Origin: JAVBNH01 sp031551635
GTDB lineage: Bacteria; Bacillota; Clostridia; Oscillospirales; Acutalibacteraceae
Assembly (NCBI GenBank): GCA_031551635.1
Contig: JAVBNH010000028.1
Location: forward strand, 1-64,000
Length of the DNA stretch: 64,000 nucleotides
Reading direction: 5' to 3'
The notes below the pieces were generated by a model, which saw only the letters and a list, made by a program, of their open reading frames with translations, was not told the origin of the DNA and did not search any database. Shown piece after piece: positions 50,467 to 58,159 of this stretch (position 1 is its first letter; every line of letters begins with the position of its first letter). The position numbers and the translations under genes are program-made.

Positions 50467-52218
50467 TTACTGTTCGTCGCCTATATCGATAATAATGCCC
50501 TCGCTTTTTTCCTCATCAGAATCACCGTTGTCAAAAAGGAGCTTTTTGTCATTGCCGGAAAAATCGTCGCGGATTTTATATTTATTAACCATGTTCATCA
50601 GAATATCCGCCTGACTTGAGAGCTTGCGGCTTGCCTCGGCGCTCTTTTCGGCAAAGTCGGAGTTGACCTCGGTGTTGTTCGAAACCTGCTCGAGAGCCTG
50701 ATTTACCTGCTCAATGCCGATATACTGTTCATCAGTAGCGACGCTTATGGAATCTATCATCGGAGCGTTTTTGCGTATTGCTTCAAGGATTTTATTAAAC
50801 GCCTTTGCGGTTTGTTCTGCGGTCTGCGAGCCGGTTTTAACCCTCTCGATAGTATCCTGAATGATTGTCTCAGTCTGCTTCGCGGCTTCTGCGCTGCGTC
50901 CGGCAAGGCTCTTGACCTCATTCGCGACAACAGCAAAGCCCTTACCGTGCTGACCCGCTCTTGCTGCCTCGACAGAAGCGTTGAGAGCGAGCATTTTTGT
51001 CTGGAATGCGATTTCATTGATAACCCTGATAATCTGCGAGATGCTGTCTGTTGCCTTTTTGATTTCATCCATGGAGTCAAGCATTTCGCCCATTCTGTCG
51101 TTGCCTGTATTTGCGTATTCAGAAATATTGCCGGAAAGCTCCTTAGCAGTGAGCGAATTTTCCGAAATCTGCTTTGATTGAATCGCAATTTCCGTGATGG
51201 TCGCGGTTATTTCCTCAAGCGCGCTCGATTGGTCAATGGCGGACTTCGAGAGGGAGAGACTGGCATTGAGAATGTTTTTTGAGTCCCTTGAAACGCTTGC
51301 CGCGGCTGAACGGATACCAGAAAGAATCTGATTGTTTGTGTCGAGCATCTCGATAAAGCTGATGGCGAGAAGGTCCTTGTCACTGCGTTTGACAGGTGTC
51401 GCGGTGAGGTCTCCGGCGGCAACCGCGCTGCAAACATCGGCAAAATATTGAAAATTGGTGAGAATCTTCGAGAGAGTGTTAATGAGCTGCCCCAGCTCGT
51501 TTTCATATGGCTCGGGCTTGATTACAAAATCGAGGTCTCCGCCTGAAATTGAGTGCGCCGCTTTTGCCAGCCAGCGAATCGGGCGCAGGATAGTATAAAC
51601 GGTAAAATAAACAATAAAAATGAAGAGAATTGACAATATTACCAAAATGATTATTTGAATAACGGTGCCCGTCCTGATTGCTATGTCGCAGGCCTCGCTG
51701 ACAATCGAATATTCAGAAAGCAGATTCTCGGTAAAGGCTGACAGCTCCCGCAGAGCAGTATCTCCCTTGGCGTCATGTGAAGCACTGTTTAAAACAGAGG
51801 TGCCGGCATTATTGAAAAGCGGTGCGGTCTCAACGACATAATCCTTCACGGCGGTTGTTCTGATAATCAGCTCTGCCTTGAATTCTGTTGGAAGCTGTGA
51901 GGACTCGAGCCTTGTTATGGTTGACTTTATATTGTCGATGAGGATTCTGCATTCGCTTACGACATTGTCGGTGCCCTGACTGTCTCTCTGCAAGAGGGTA
52001 TAGCTTTTTTCCGTAGCTATAAAATTGGCAAAATCGGTTTCGAGATTAATATAATCCGTCAGAGCCGAAAACCAGTTTACATCAAGCTCATTTGAGACTT
52101 TGCCATAGCTGCGGTTCATGTAAACGAGTGAAAAAGCGTTGGCTAAAATTGCCACAGCAAATAAAGCAGCGATAATCGCCATCCTTTTTCTCAGCATCAT
52201 TTTCTTGAAAAAATGCAT
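50467..52218 (-). CDS. methyl-accepting chemotaxis protein
   Basis: 583 residues. Seen: membrane helix 1 (about 14-34), four-helix sensor domain (about 36-180), membrane helix 2 (about 186-208), HAMP (about 209-262), signalling hairpin tip FQTKMLALNASVEAARAGQHGKGFAVVANEVKSLA (about 392-426), a canonical tip, and a C-terminal acidic end. AAGGAA lies nine bases before the ATG at 52218; the TTG at 52227 is upstream of that. The ligand is not predictable. It is co-transcribed with cheW. Confidence 0.93.
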   Translation of the reverse strand: MHFFKKMMLRKRMAIIAALFAVAILANAFSLVYMNRSYGKVSNELDVNWFSALTDYINLETDFANFIATEKSYTLLQRDSQGTDNVVSECRILIDNIKSTITRLESSQLPTEFKAELIIRTTAVKDYVVETAPLFNNAGTSVLNSASHDAKGDTALRELSAFTENLLSEYSIVSEACDIAIRTGTVIQIIILVILSILFIFIVYFTVYTILRPIRWLAKAAHSISGGDLDFVIKPEPYENELGQLINTLSKILTNFQYFADVCSAVAAGDLTATPVKRSDKDLLAISFIEMLDTNNQILSGIRSAAASVSRDSKNILNASLSLSKSAIDQSSALEEITATITEIAIQSKQISENSLTAKELSGNISEYANTGNDRMGEMLDSMDEIKKATDSISQIIRVINEIAFQTKMLALNASVEAARAGQHGKGFAVVANEVKSLAGRSAEAAKQTETIIQDTIERVKTGSQTAEQTAKAFNKILEAIRKNAPMIDSISVATDEQYIGIEQVNQALEQVSNNTEVNSDFAEKSAEASRKLSSQADILMNMVNKYKIRDDFSGNDKKLLFDNGDSDEEKSEGIIIDIGDEQ

Positions 52219-52240
52219 ATAAGTCAATTCCTTTTATTTT

Positions 52241-52708
52241 TTATTTTTCTTCTGTCGGAAAAATATCCAGTTCGTTCAGATTTACCAGTTTATCAGAGTC
52301 AACAATTAATATCATCTCGTCATTGAGGAAGCCGATTGACTTTATAAAAACATGGGAATAATTGCTTCCGACCTGGGGCGGCGGACTGATTTTTTCGTGC
52401 TCTATCACTGCGAGGTCATCCACCGTGTCAACAATTATGCCGAGCTTCATCTCTTCTATATCAACGATTATAACGGATTTTCGTACCTTGCCGCTTGCCG
52501 CTTCCTTTTTGAAACGGGTTCTTATGTCTAGCAAAGGAATAATACTGCCCCTGAGGTTCATCACACCGGGTATATATTCCGGCGCTTCCGGTACAGCCGT
52601 AATTGCCTGCAGTTCAACAATTTCGTGAACGCTTTGCAGCTCAACGGCATATTTATCGTCAAGCTCGAAAATCAGGTATTGATTCGGAGCTATTTCATCT
52701 TCTTTCAT
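52241..52708 (-). CDS. cheW: chemotaxis coupling protein
   Basis: 155 residues. Links CheA to receptors. Seen: QYLIFELDDKYAVELQSVHEIVEL (8-31), VPGVMNLRGSIIPLLDIRTRF (about 44-67) and the IIVDTVDDLAVI stretch (about 90-103). GGAGGAGAG precedes the ATG. It is separated from cheA by a 137-bp gap filled by a composite repeat element. Confidence 0.95.
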   Translation of the reverse strand: MKEDEIAPNQYLIFELDDKYAVELQSVHEIVELQAITAVPEAPEYIPGVMNLRGSIIPLLDIRTRFKKEAASGKVRKSVIIVDIEEMKLGIIVDTVDDLAVIEHEKISPPPQVGSNYSHVFIKSIGFLNDEMILIVDSDKLVNLNELDIFPTEEK

Positions 52709-52754
52709 TCATTCTCTCCTCCTTTATGTAGGCACTGATTAAATCTAAGATAGG

Positions 52755-52856
52755 GTGCAAAATAAAATAGATTATAAGGCGGAGCCTTATCCTACAGTCC
52801 TGACCCCTATGTCCTGACCCCTATCTCCTGTAAACGATGATTTAATCATCGTTTAC
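52755..52856. repeat. composite element: hairpin, heptamer array, palindrome (inverted copy)
   Basis: Reads, on the minus strand, 27-bp palindrome (GTAAACGATGATT...), heptamers AGGAGAT/AGGGGTC/AGGACAT..., then GGATAAGGC-TCC-GCCTTATAATC and TATTTTATT. It is the same design as 28003-28140. The palindrome overlaps the cheA 3' end: the TGA stop (52846-52848) is inside it and the last residues Ser-Lys-Arg are partly written by it. Confidence 0.85.
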
Positions 52857-54840
52857 TTAGCAGTTCGACAACTTCGGAATAATCAACTATCAAGCTGACC
52901 TTGCCGTCGCCGAGAATAGTGCAGCCCGAGAAGCCGCGAACAGACTTCAGTATGCCGGGCATCGGTTTCACGACTACGCTCTGCCTTGAGAGAACCTCGT
53001 CGCAGAAAATAACTGTTTTATGCATCATATTTTTCAGCACAAGCATAACGCCTTTTGTGTAGTCCGCCTTTTGCTTCTGCCCGAAAAACTCATTCAAATT
53101 GCAAATCTGGTATAATTCATCTCGAAGGGAGACAACATCGATATTGTTTACTGTTCGGATATTGTTTTCATCGCTTAGCTTAAAAATTTCGCCCACAACC
53201 GCAACGGGTATGTTGCAGGTCTCACCCGCCGAGCTGAGTATAAGCGCGTCGAGTATCGCGATAGTCAGAGGAAGCCGGATAACCGTCTTTGTGCCTTCCC
53301 CCGCAATGCTTGATACATATACCTTCCCGCGTCCCTTCTTAATATTTTCATGCACAACGTCCATGCCGACGCCCCTGCCTGAAAATTCGGTTACATTGGT
53401 ATTTGTCGAAAAGCCGGGAAGAAAAATAAATGCGTAAATCTCATCGTCCGTCAGGTTTTTTGCCGCATCTTCGGCGATAAGACCGTTTGCGATAGCTTTT
53501 TTAAGGATTTTATCTTTATCGAGCCCGCGTCCGTCGTCCTTTATCGTAATAACGACGACCCTGCCCTCATTCGCGGCGCTGAGCTCTACTGTACCCTTTT
53601 CCTTCTTGCCCTTCTGCAATCTTTCGGCGGCATTTTCTATGCCGTGATCGATTGAATTACGCAGGATATGCATTAAAGGAGCATTCAGATTGTCAATCAG
53701 GGCGCGGTCGATTTCGGTTTTTTCGCCGCTCGTGATGAAATTAACATCCTTGTTCTGCTTGCGGCAAATGTCGCGCAGCAGCAGCTTCATCTTGTGGAAG
53801 GTATCCTCCAGTGTGACCATTCTTGTTGAAAGAGCTAGCTCCTGCATTTTTTGCGACAGGCTTTGTATGGAGGCGAGTGATTTTCCTGTCAAATCCTTAT
53901 TTGCCGTTTCGATGCTTGAGCGCAGCGTCATTTCGGAGATTATCAGCTCGCCCACGAGGTCTACAAGGTAGTCAAGGCTCGAAACAGGGATGTTCGCGTA
54001 TGCCTTTTGCGCGCTTTTCGCAGCCGCGGGCTCGTCCGCAGGGGCTTTTCGCGGCGTTTCCTCCTTCGGCATACCGCCAAGCAGCTCAACCCTTTCCACA
54101 AAGGGTGATTTTTTTATGATTTCGCACAGCTCCTCAAAGCTTTTCGGGGACTCCAATGAAACCGAGAAGCCCTGTTCCGCAATAATTTTTTCGCCCTTTT
54201 CATCGGTGCTGTCCGGCACTGTCATGAGCTTTGTTCCGAGCTTTGCGAGCTTGCTTTGAAGCTCAAACGCCCGCAGACCGAGCATCTGAACCTTATCTTT
54301 GAAATATATTATAAATGAAGTTTTTGATGTTTCAGCCAGTAGTTCCGCGAATCGCTTTTCATTCTCAGCCTGCTGATTGCCGAGTAATGGCTTAGCCCCG
54401 GCTATATCCGGCGCAGCTTCCTGCGGCGACTTAGACTCAGCGGGAGCCGCGGGATTTTTCAGCTCCTCGAGAAATTTTTTCACCGCCTGCGTCAGAGAAG
54501 CGGGGTCGCCCTCAGGCTTGCCGGATATGTTTTCCTTGATGAAGGAAACGCCCTCAAGCACTATATCTGTAAGCCTTGCGAAATCAATGTTTTCCGGCTT
54601 GTTTTCACGGATAAAGAAAAATAAATCTTCAAGCGTATGGGCAAGCTTAGACACGTTTTCAAGCCCCATCATCGCTGAGGAGCTTTTAATCGTGTGCATT
54701 ATTCTGAAAATTTCTCCCACAGAGTCAATGATTCCCTGGGAATTTCCCTCGTTGTCCATCATGATGGCTTCAATCTTGTCGAGGAAGGAAGTCGTTTCGA
54801 CAATAAATATTTCCATCATGGAATCGTCAAAGCCGCCCGT
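52846..54840 (-). CDS. cheA: chemotaxis histidine kinase CheA
   Basis: Sensor kinase that phosphorylates CheY and CheB. Seen, numbered from the ACG: HPt with His in IMHTIKSSSAM (about 49), linker, a P2-like CheY-binding region, dimerisation helix LVDLVGELIISEMTL, HATPase (HILRNSIDHGIE, DDGRGLD, GRGVGMDVVHENI) and a CheW-like C-terminus. The first ATG (54819) has no Shine-Dalgarno; AGGCGGTG lies six bases before an in-frame ACG at 54840 that adds GGFDDS ahead of MMEIF, like typical CheA N-termini. An in-frame TAA lies just upstream. ACG may be a rare start or a T-to-C change. The stop is in a repeat palindrome. Confidence 0.9.
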   Translation of the reverse strand, partial: TGGFDDSMMEIFIVETTSFLDKIEAIMMDNEGNSQGIIDSVGEIFRIMHTIKSSSAMMGLENVSKLAHTLEDLFFFIRENKPENIDFARLTDIVLEGVSFIKENISGKPEGDPASLTQAVKKFLEELKNPAAPAESKSPQEAAPDIAGAKPLLGNQQAENEKRFAELLAETSKTSFIIYFKDKVQMLGLRAFELQSKLAKLGTKLMTVPDSTDEKGEKIIAEQGFSVSLESPKSFEELCEIIKKSPFVERVELLGGMPKEETPRKAPADEPAAAKSAQKAYANIPVSSLDYLVDLVGELIISEMTLRSSIETANKDLTGKSLASIQSLSQKMQELALSTRMVTLEDTFHKMKLLLRDICRKQNKDVNFITSGEKTEIDRALIDNLNAPLMHILRNSIDHGIENAAERLQKGKKEKGTVELSAANEGRVVVITIKDDGRGLDKDKILKKAIANGLIAEDAAKNLTDDEIYAFIFLPGFSTNTNVTEFSGRGVGMDVVHENIKKGRGKVYVSSIAGEGTKTVIRLPLTIAILDALILSSAGETCNIPVAVVGEIFKLSDENNIRTVNNIDVVSLRDELYQICNLNEFFGQKQKADYTKGVMLVLKNMMHKTVIFCDEVLSRQSVVVKPMPGILKSVRGFSGCTILGDGKVSLIVDYSEVVELLSKR

Positions 54841-54859
54841 AAATTACACCGCCTATTAT

Positions 54860-54906
54860 ATACTAATTGTCATTTAAATTTCTCCTTTTAAATGAGGATT
54901 AGTTTT
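54860..54906. mobile_element. short ATACTAATT hairpin, MITE relative
   Basis: ACTAATTGTCATTTAAA pairs with TTTAAATGAGGATTAGT. It is the ends of the 4260-4365 element with almost no core. It fills the cheY-cheA gap, touching the cheY TAA stop on one side, and the cheA Shine-Dalgarno follows on the other. Confidence 0.7.
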
Positions 54907-55258
54907 AAATTCCTTCAAGAATCGACAAAAACTCGCTCTCATCAAAGGGCTTCACAACAAAGCCTTTCGCGCCTGAGGAAATTGCCTCTCTGATAAAGCT
55001 CTCCTGTCCCATCGCCGACACCATTAGCACGCTGGCGGCGGGGTCGAACTCAAGTATTTCCTTTAGCGCCGCTATGCCGTCCATATTGGGCATGGTAATA
55101 TCCATCGTCACGATGTCCGGGCGAAGCTCCTTATATTTTTCAACGGCTAAAAGTCCGTCCTCAGCCTCCCCGACAACCTCATAAGCGTTGTTGACAAGCA
55201 TATTGCGTATGAGCACACGCATGAACGAACCGTCGTCAACAATTAATACTCTCTTCAA
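54905..55258 (-). CDS. cheY: chemotaxis response regulator CheY
   Basis: 117 residues, a lone receiver domain that, phosphorylated by CheA, acts on the flagellar switch. Seen: acid pocket LIVDDGSFMR (5-14), phospho-Asp in VTMDITMPNMDG (about 53), Ser/Thr in LMVSAMGQ (about 81), Lys in VVKPFDE (about 103). The C-terminus matches CheY length. The gene order REC-GGDEF, cheY, cheA is compact. Confidence 0.92.
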   Translation of the reverse strand: MKRVLIVDDGSFMRVLIRNMLVNNAYEVVGEAEDGLLAVEKYKELRPDIVTMDITMPNMDGIAALKEILEFDPAASVLMVSAMGQESFIREAISSGAKGFVVKPFDESEFLSILEGI

Positions 55259-55293
55259 TCTCTTCGCCTCCGATTAAGCATAAGCTTTATAGA

Positions 55294-56253
55294 TTAATTT
55301 TCCTTCTCATGGTAATTATCGCCTGTTTCAAAAACGGCATAGGCGCTTTTTCCTTTTGCCTTTGCCTTTTTCTTCAGGAAAGCGGCGATTTCGGCGAGCT
55401 GCAGTGTGCTCGTTATCTGCTGGGTGTCACTGTTTATTATTGCTATTGACAGCCCAATCAATTCAAAATGCATCACAAGACCGTTTCTGTCCTTTGCGAT
55501 TATGTAGCCAAGGTCGCGGTGCTCGTCGTTATAAAGCGACAGCTTTTGAATTTCGAACTGCTCGATTATTTTTTCACTGATGGGAATGGCATTTTCTTTT
55601 TCGCAGATGACGACAAAATCGTCGCCGCCCACATGACCGACAAAATCGGTCGCCGTGCCTGTACCCACAGTGCATTCGGTGATGATGTCCGCAGTCAGTT
55701 TTATAGCAATGTCGCCGTTGCTGAAGCCATAAACATCGTTATAGGGTTTAAAATAATTTAAATCGAGATATAAGACGGAGAATACCTTTCTGCTCTCTAT
55801 ACGCTCCATTATCTCGCTTTCAATATCATTATTTCCGCGCAGACCTGTCAGCGGATTGCAGCCGCGGCTGCGCTCAAGGCGGATGAGGGTATTATAAACC
55901 CTCGCGAGAAGCTCTCTTTGCACAAAGGGCTTCACAATATAGTCGTCCGCGCCCTTTTCCAGCCCCTTCAGCTTATCCTCCTCCTCTGTCTGCCCGGTGA
56001 GCATTATAATCGGAATGAGGTTGTAGCGGAAATCGTGACGCAAATAGTCAAGCACATCATAGCCGCTCATACCCGTCATAACAACGTCGCACAAAATCAA
56101 GTCGGGTTTTTCGCTGTTTATCATTTCAAGAGCCTCCTCGCCGCTCAGCGCGGAGACGACCTGATAACCGACATCGCTTAATACCTTGCCGATAAGAGTA
56201 ACCATAAACTGGGTGTCGTCAATAACTAATATTTTCTTTTCTGAAAGAACCAT
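55294..56253 (-). CDS. receiver-GGDEF response regulator with GGDDF active site
   Basis: 319 residues. Seen: REC (1-125) with LVIDDTQFM, phospho-Asp in LCDVVMTGMSG, LTGQ and VKPF; then a GGDEF domain (about 138-300) opening with LTGLRGN and carrying GHVGGDDFVVI where GGDEF/GGEEF is expected. The fourth position is Asp; catalysis of c-di-GMP synthesis cannot be assumed, and no RxxD inhibitory site is seen. It heads the chemotaxis operon, linking it to a second messenger or a degenerate binding role. GGTGGGGTA precedes the ATG. Confidence 0.88.
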   Translation of the reverse strand: MVLSEKKILVIDDTQFMVTLIGKVLSDVGYQVVSALSGEEALEMINSEKPDLILCDVVMTGMSGYDVLDYLRHDFRYNLIPIIMLTGQTEEEDKLKGLEKGADDYIVKPFVQRELLARVYNTLIRLERSRGCNPLTGLRGNNDIESEIMERIESRKVFSVLYLDLNYFKPYNDVYGFSNGDIAIKLTADIITECTVGTGTATDFVGHVGGDDFVVICEKENAIPISEKIIEQFEIQKLSLYNDEHRDLGYIIAKDRNGLVMHFELIGLSIAIINSDTQQITSTLQLAEIAAFLKKKAKAKGKSAYAVFETGDNYHEKEN

Positions 56254-56276
56254 ATCTACCCCACCATCATGTATTA

Positions 56277-56545
56277 TTAACTCATCTTTCGCATCTTAAA
56301 TAAAACAATTTATGATTTTGGGTCATTAAACTTTAAACATTGGACATTTGATGGGGGTCACGTTCAAGCTCTCTTAAAAATAAAGAAATATGTCCGCGAA
56401 CAATTATAATTTTTATTGATAATTTCAAATCACCGCGAGTAAAATGAAATATAACATATGCATCTATAACGCGACCACTGTCTACTGTCTACTATCTAAC
56501 GTCTAATATCTTAAATGTATTTTCGAAGGCACAAAAGATGAGTTG
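56277..56545. mobile_element. nested non-autonomous element with TTAACTCA ends (second copy)
   Basis: Left TTAACTCATCTTTCGCATC; right (reverse complement) AACTCATCTTTTGTGCC followed by TTCGAAAA, the same order as the left end of 31327-31728. The core contains GTCCGCGAACAATTATAA, CACCGCGAG and CGCGACC, then in-phase heptamers ACTGTCT, ACTATCT, AACGTCT, AATATCT. It is the inverted relative of the 402-bp element. No coding frame. Confidence 0.75.
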
Positions 56546-56556
56546 TGTGACTCTTT

Positions 56557-57408
56557 TTAGTTTATAGCAGCGTACAGCTTGACATATTCGTCAAATTTTT
56601 CGTACGCCTTGATTTCGACATCGTGGTCTGTTTTTTGCGTTTTTAACATATGATCGGTGTTCGGGAAGCGGAAAAAGTCATGCTTTACGCCCGCGTTTTC
56701 AAGCATAGCGCAGTATTCCTCAACCTGCGCAATGCTCGTCAGTCCGTCATAATCGCCGTAGAACATAATCTGCGGGGGCAGAGTGCTGTCGACATAATCG
56801 GTTATGGCGTTTGAGAGGAAGGCGTGGGGCAGCGAGGGGTTCGCGACATGGGTGGGATTAATGCCGTATGTCGGACCGTAATTCATCGGAGAGGCCATAT
56901 TCACAACAAAGGCGAGGGGGATTGCGGATTCGTTCTGCCTTGTCGCGCCGTAATAAACAACAGTTGACGCGCCGGCGGAGTGACCTTGAAGGATAAGCTT
57001 GTTCGGTGTTATTCCCTCGTCCCTCAGGCGCTTGTCGACAGCTTTAATAGCGTTGTCAAGGTCGTCAAGCACATCGGGGATAAAGACGGACTGCTCGTTG
57101 TCAGGGATTCCTGTTTGAAAAAGACGGTAATTCATCGTGACGGCTACCATGCCCTTTTTTGCCATGGTTTTGCATAGCTCCTTGTAGGAGCCCTTGTCGC
57201 CGAGAGTCCAGCCGCCGCCGTGAACCATTATGAAAACATTCACCTTGCCCTCGATTTTGTCGGGCATATCGGGATAATAAATATCCATCACCTGACGCTC
57301 TGAGGTTTTATCATAGACAACATTTTTGTATTCGGGTCTCACATGGAAGCCGAGAAAACTGAGAAATGCAAGGAAAAAAGCTACGATTTTTTCAAAAAAC
57401 TTAAGCAT
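56557..57408 (-). CDS. alpha/beta hydrolase, esterase/lipase type
   Basis: 283 residues. Seen: a 20-residue hydrophobic N-terminus (KFFEKIVAFFLAFLSFLG) that may anchor or export it; oxyanion loop MVHGGGWTLGDK (about 62-73), Ser nucleophile in LILQGHSAGASTV (about 144), acid in YGDYDG (about 224) and His in NTDHML (about 258). This is the HSL-like or BD-FAE carbohydrate-esterase type that trims acetyl or other esters from glycans, which would suit the xylanases; substrate not shown. Confidence 0.85.
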   Translation of the reverse strand: MLKFFEKIVAFFLAFLSFLGFHVRPEYKNVVYDKTSERQVMDIYYPDMPDKIEGKVNVFIMVHGGGWTLGDKGSYKELCKTMAKKGMVAVTMNYRLFQTGIPDNEQSVFIPDVLDDLDNAIKAVDKRLRDEGITPNKLILQGHSAGASTVVYYGATRQNESAIPLAFVVNMASPMNYGPTYGINPTHVANPSLPHAFLSNAITDYVDSTLPPQIMFYGDYDGLTSIAQVEEYCAMLENAGVKHDFFRFPNTDHMLKTQKTDHDVEIKAYEKFDEYVKLYAAIN

Positions 57409-57549
57409 AATAACTTTCCTTTCAATGTATAATTTTATACAGCCATATCCATTATATTGAAAAGAAAATGTTTAGTCAAGTATTAATATAGAGATATTAA
57501 GAAGATTATTATACTGTAGCCCAAACACAGAAATGTCACAAGAAGTAAA

Positions 57550-57590
57550 AAACGAAATTCGCCTTACACGCGTCATGTAAGGCGAAGATA
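57550..57590 (-). terminator. Rho-independent terminator
   Basis: On the minus strand TTCGCCTTACAT...GTGTAAGGCGAA is followed by TTTCGTTTTTT, ending the Cys-rich peptide transcript. The gap 57409-57673 otherwise shows only AT-rich DNA with the esterase promoter not placed. Confidence 0.75.
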
Positions 57591-57673
57591 CTTTTTAACT
57601 TCCTTTATTTTTAATTGCAAAATTTAGCTATCCTACTTCAAAGTAAATTTAAACGTCCTTGCGTCAAAAGTGC

Positions 57674-57817
57674 TTAGTTACATCCGCAGCCGCAGTTATT
57701 GCATCCGCAGTTGTTGCATCCGCAGTTGTTGCCGCAATTGTTTCCACAGTCGGAAAGCAGGATGATGATAACGATGATTATCAGCCAATTGCAGTTACCG
57801 CCGAAAAGATTTCCCAT
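57674..57817 (-). CDS. small Cys-rich membrane peptide
   Basis: 47 residues with AAAGGAGG nine bases before the ATG at 57817. Seen: MGNLFGGNCNWLIIIVIIILLSD (membrane helix about 11-23) followed by a tail of CGNNCG and NNCGC repeats, ten Cys in 24 residues, with a 15-bp DNA repeat behind it. It resembles the YjcZ-type sporulation or coat peptides (membrane helix plus Gly/Cys tail) in layout. Disulfide or metal clustering and spore association are inference. A frame extending upstream has no ribosome site. Confidence 0.7.
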   Translation of the reverse strand: MGNLFGGNCNWLIIIVIIILLSDCGNNCGNNCGCNNCGCNNCGCGCN

Positions 57818-57947
57818 TTGCCATTCCTCCTTTCTGTTTACACAGTATCCTATGTGAGGACAAGGGATACTGTTACAAGAAAAAAGGAAAATAAAAATGC
57901 GCAAAAACAGTAACTGTTTTAGTTAATGTGGACATTCCGACAGCCTA

Positions 57948-58086
57948 ACAGGAGTTAGGAGTAAGGAGGTAGGAGTTAGGGTATAGGGCTGAACCCTGTC
58001 TCCTGTCGCCTGTCTGCTGAATAGGGGTGCATGGGTTCCTGCCGGAAAGCATCTTTAGCGAACAAGATTAGCTTTCCGGCAGGGGT
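57948..58086. repeat. inverted heptamer arrays and a long hairpin
   Basis: Units AACAGGA, GTTAGGA, GTAAGGA, GGTAGGA, GTTAGGG, TATAGGG (57956-57992) are followed by their opposites CCTGTCT, CCTGTCG, CCTGTCT. A hairpin CCTGCCGGAAAGC...GCTTTCCGGCAGG lies at 58037-58084. No T-run follows. No gene here. Confidence 0.65.
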
Positions 58087-58159
58087 CATGCGGAGTTTAA
58101 GCGAACAATGAAGAAGAAATCTATATAAGATTAAGGTGAAGCGAGTCATTGCGAGGATG

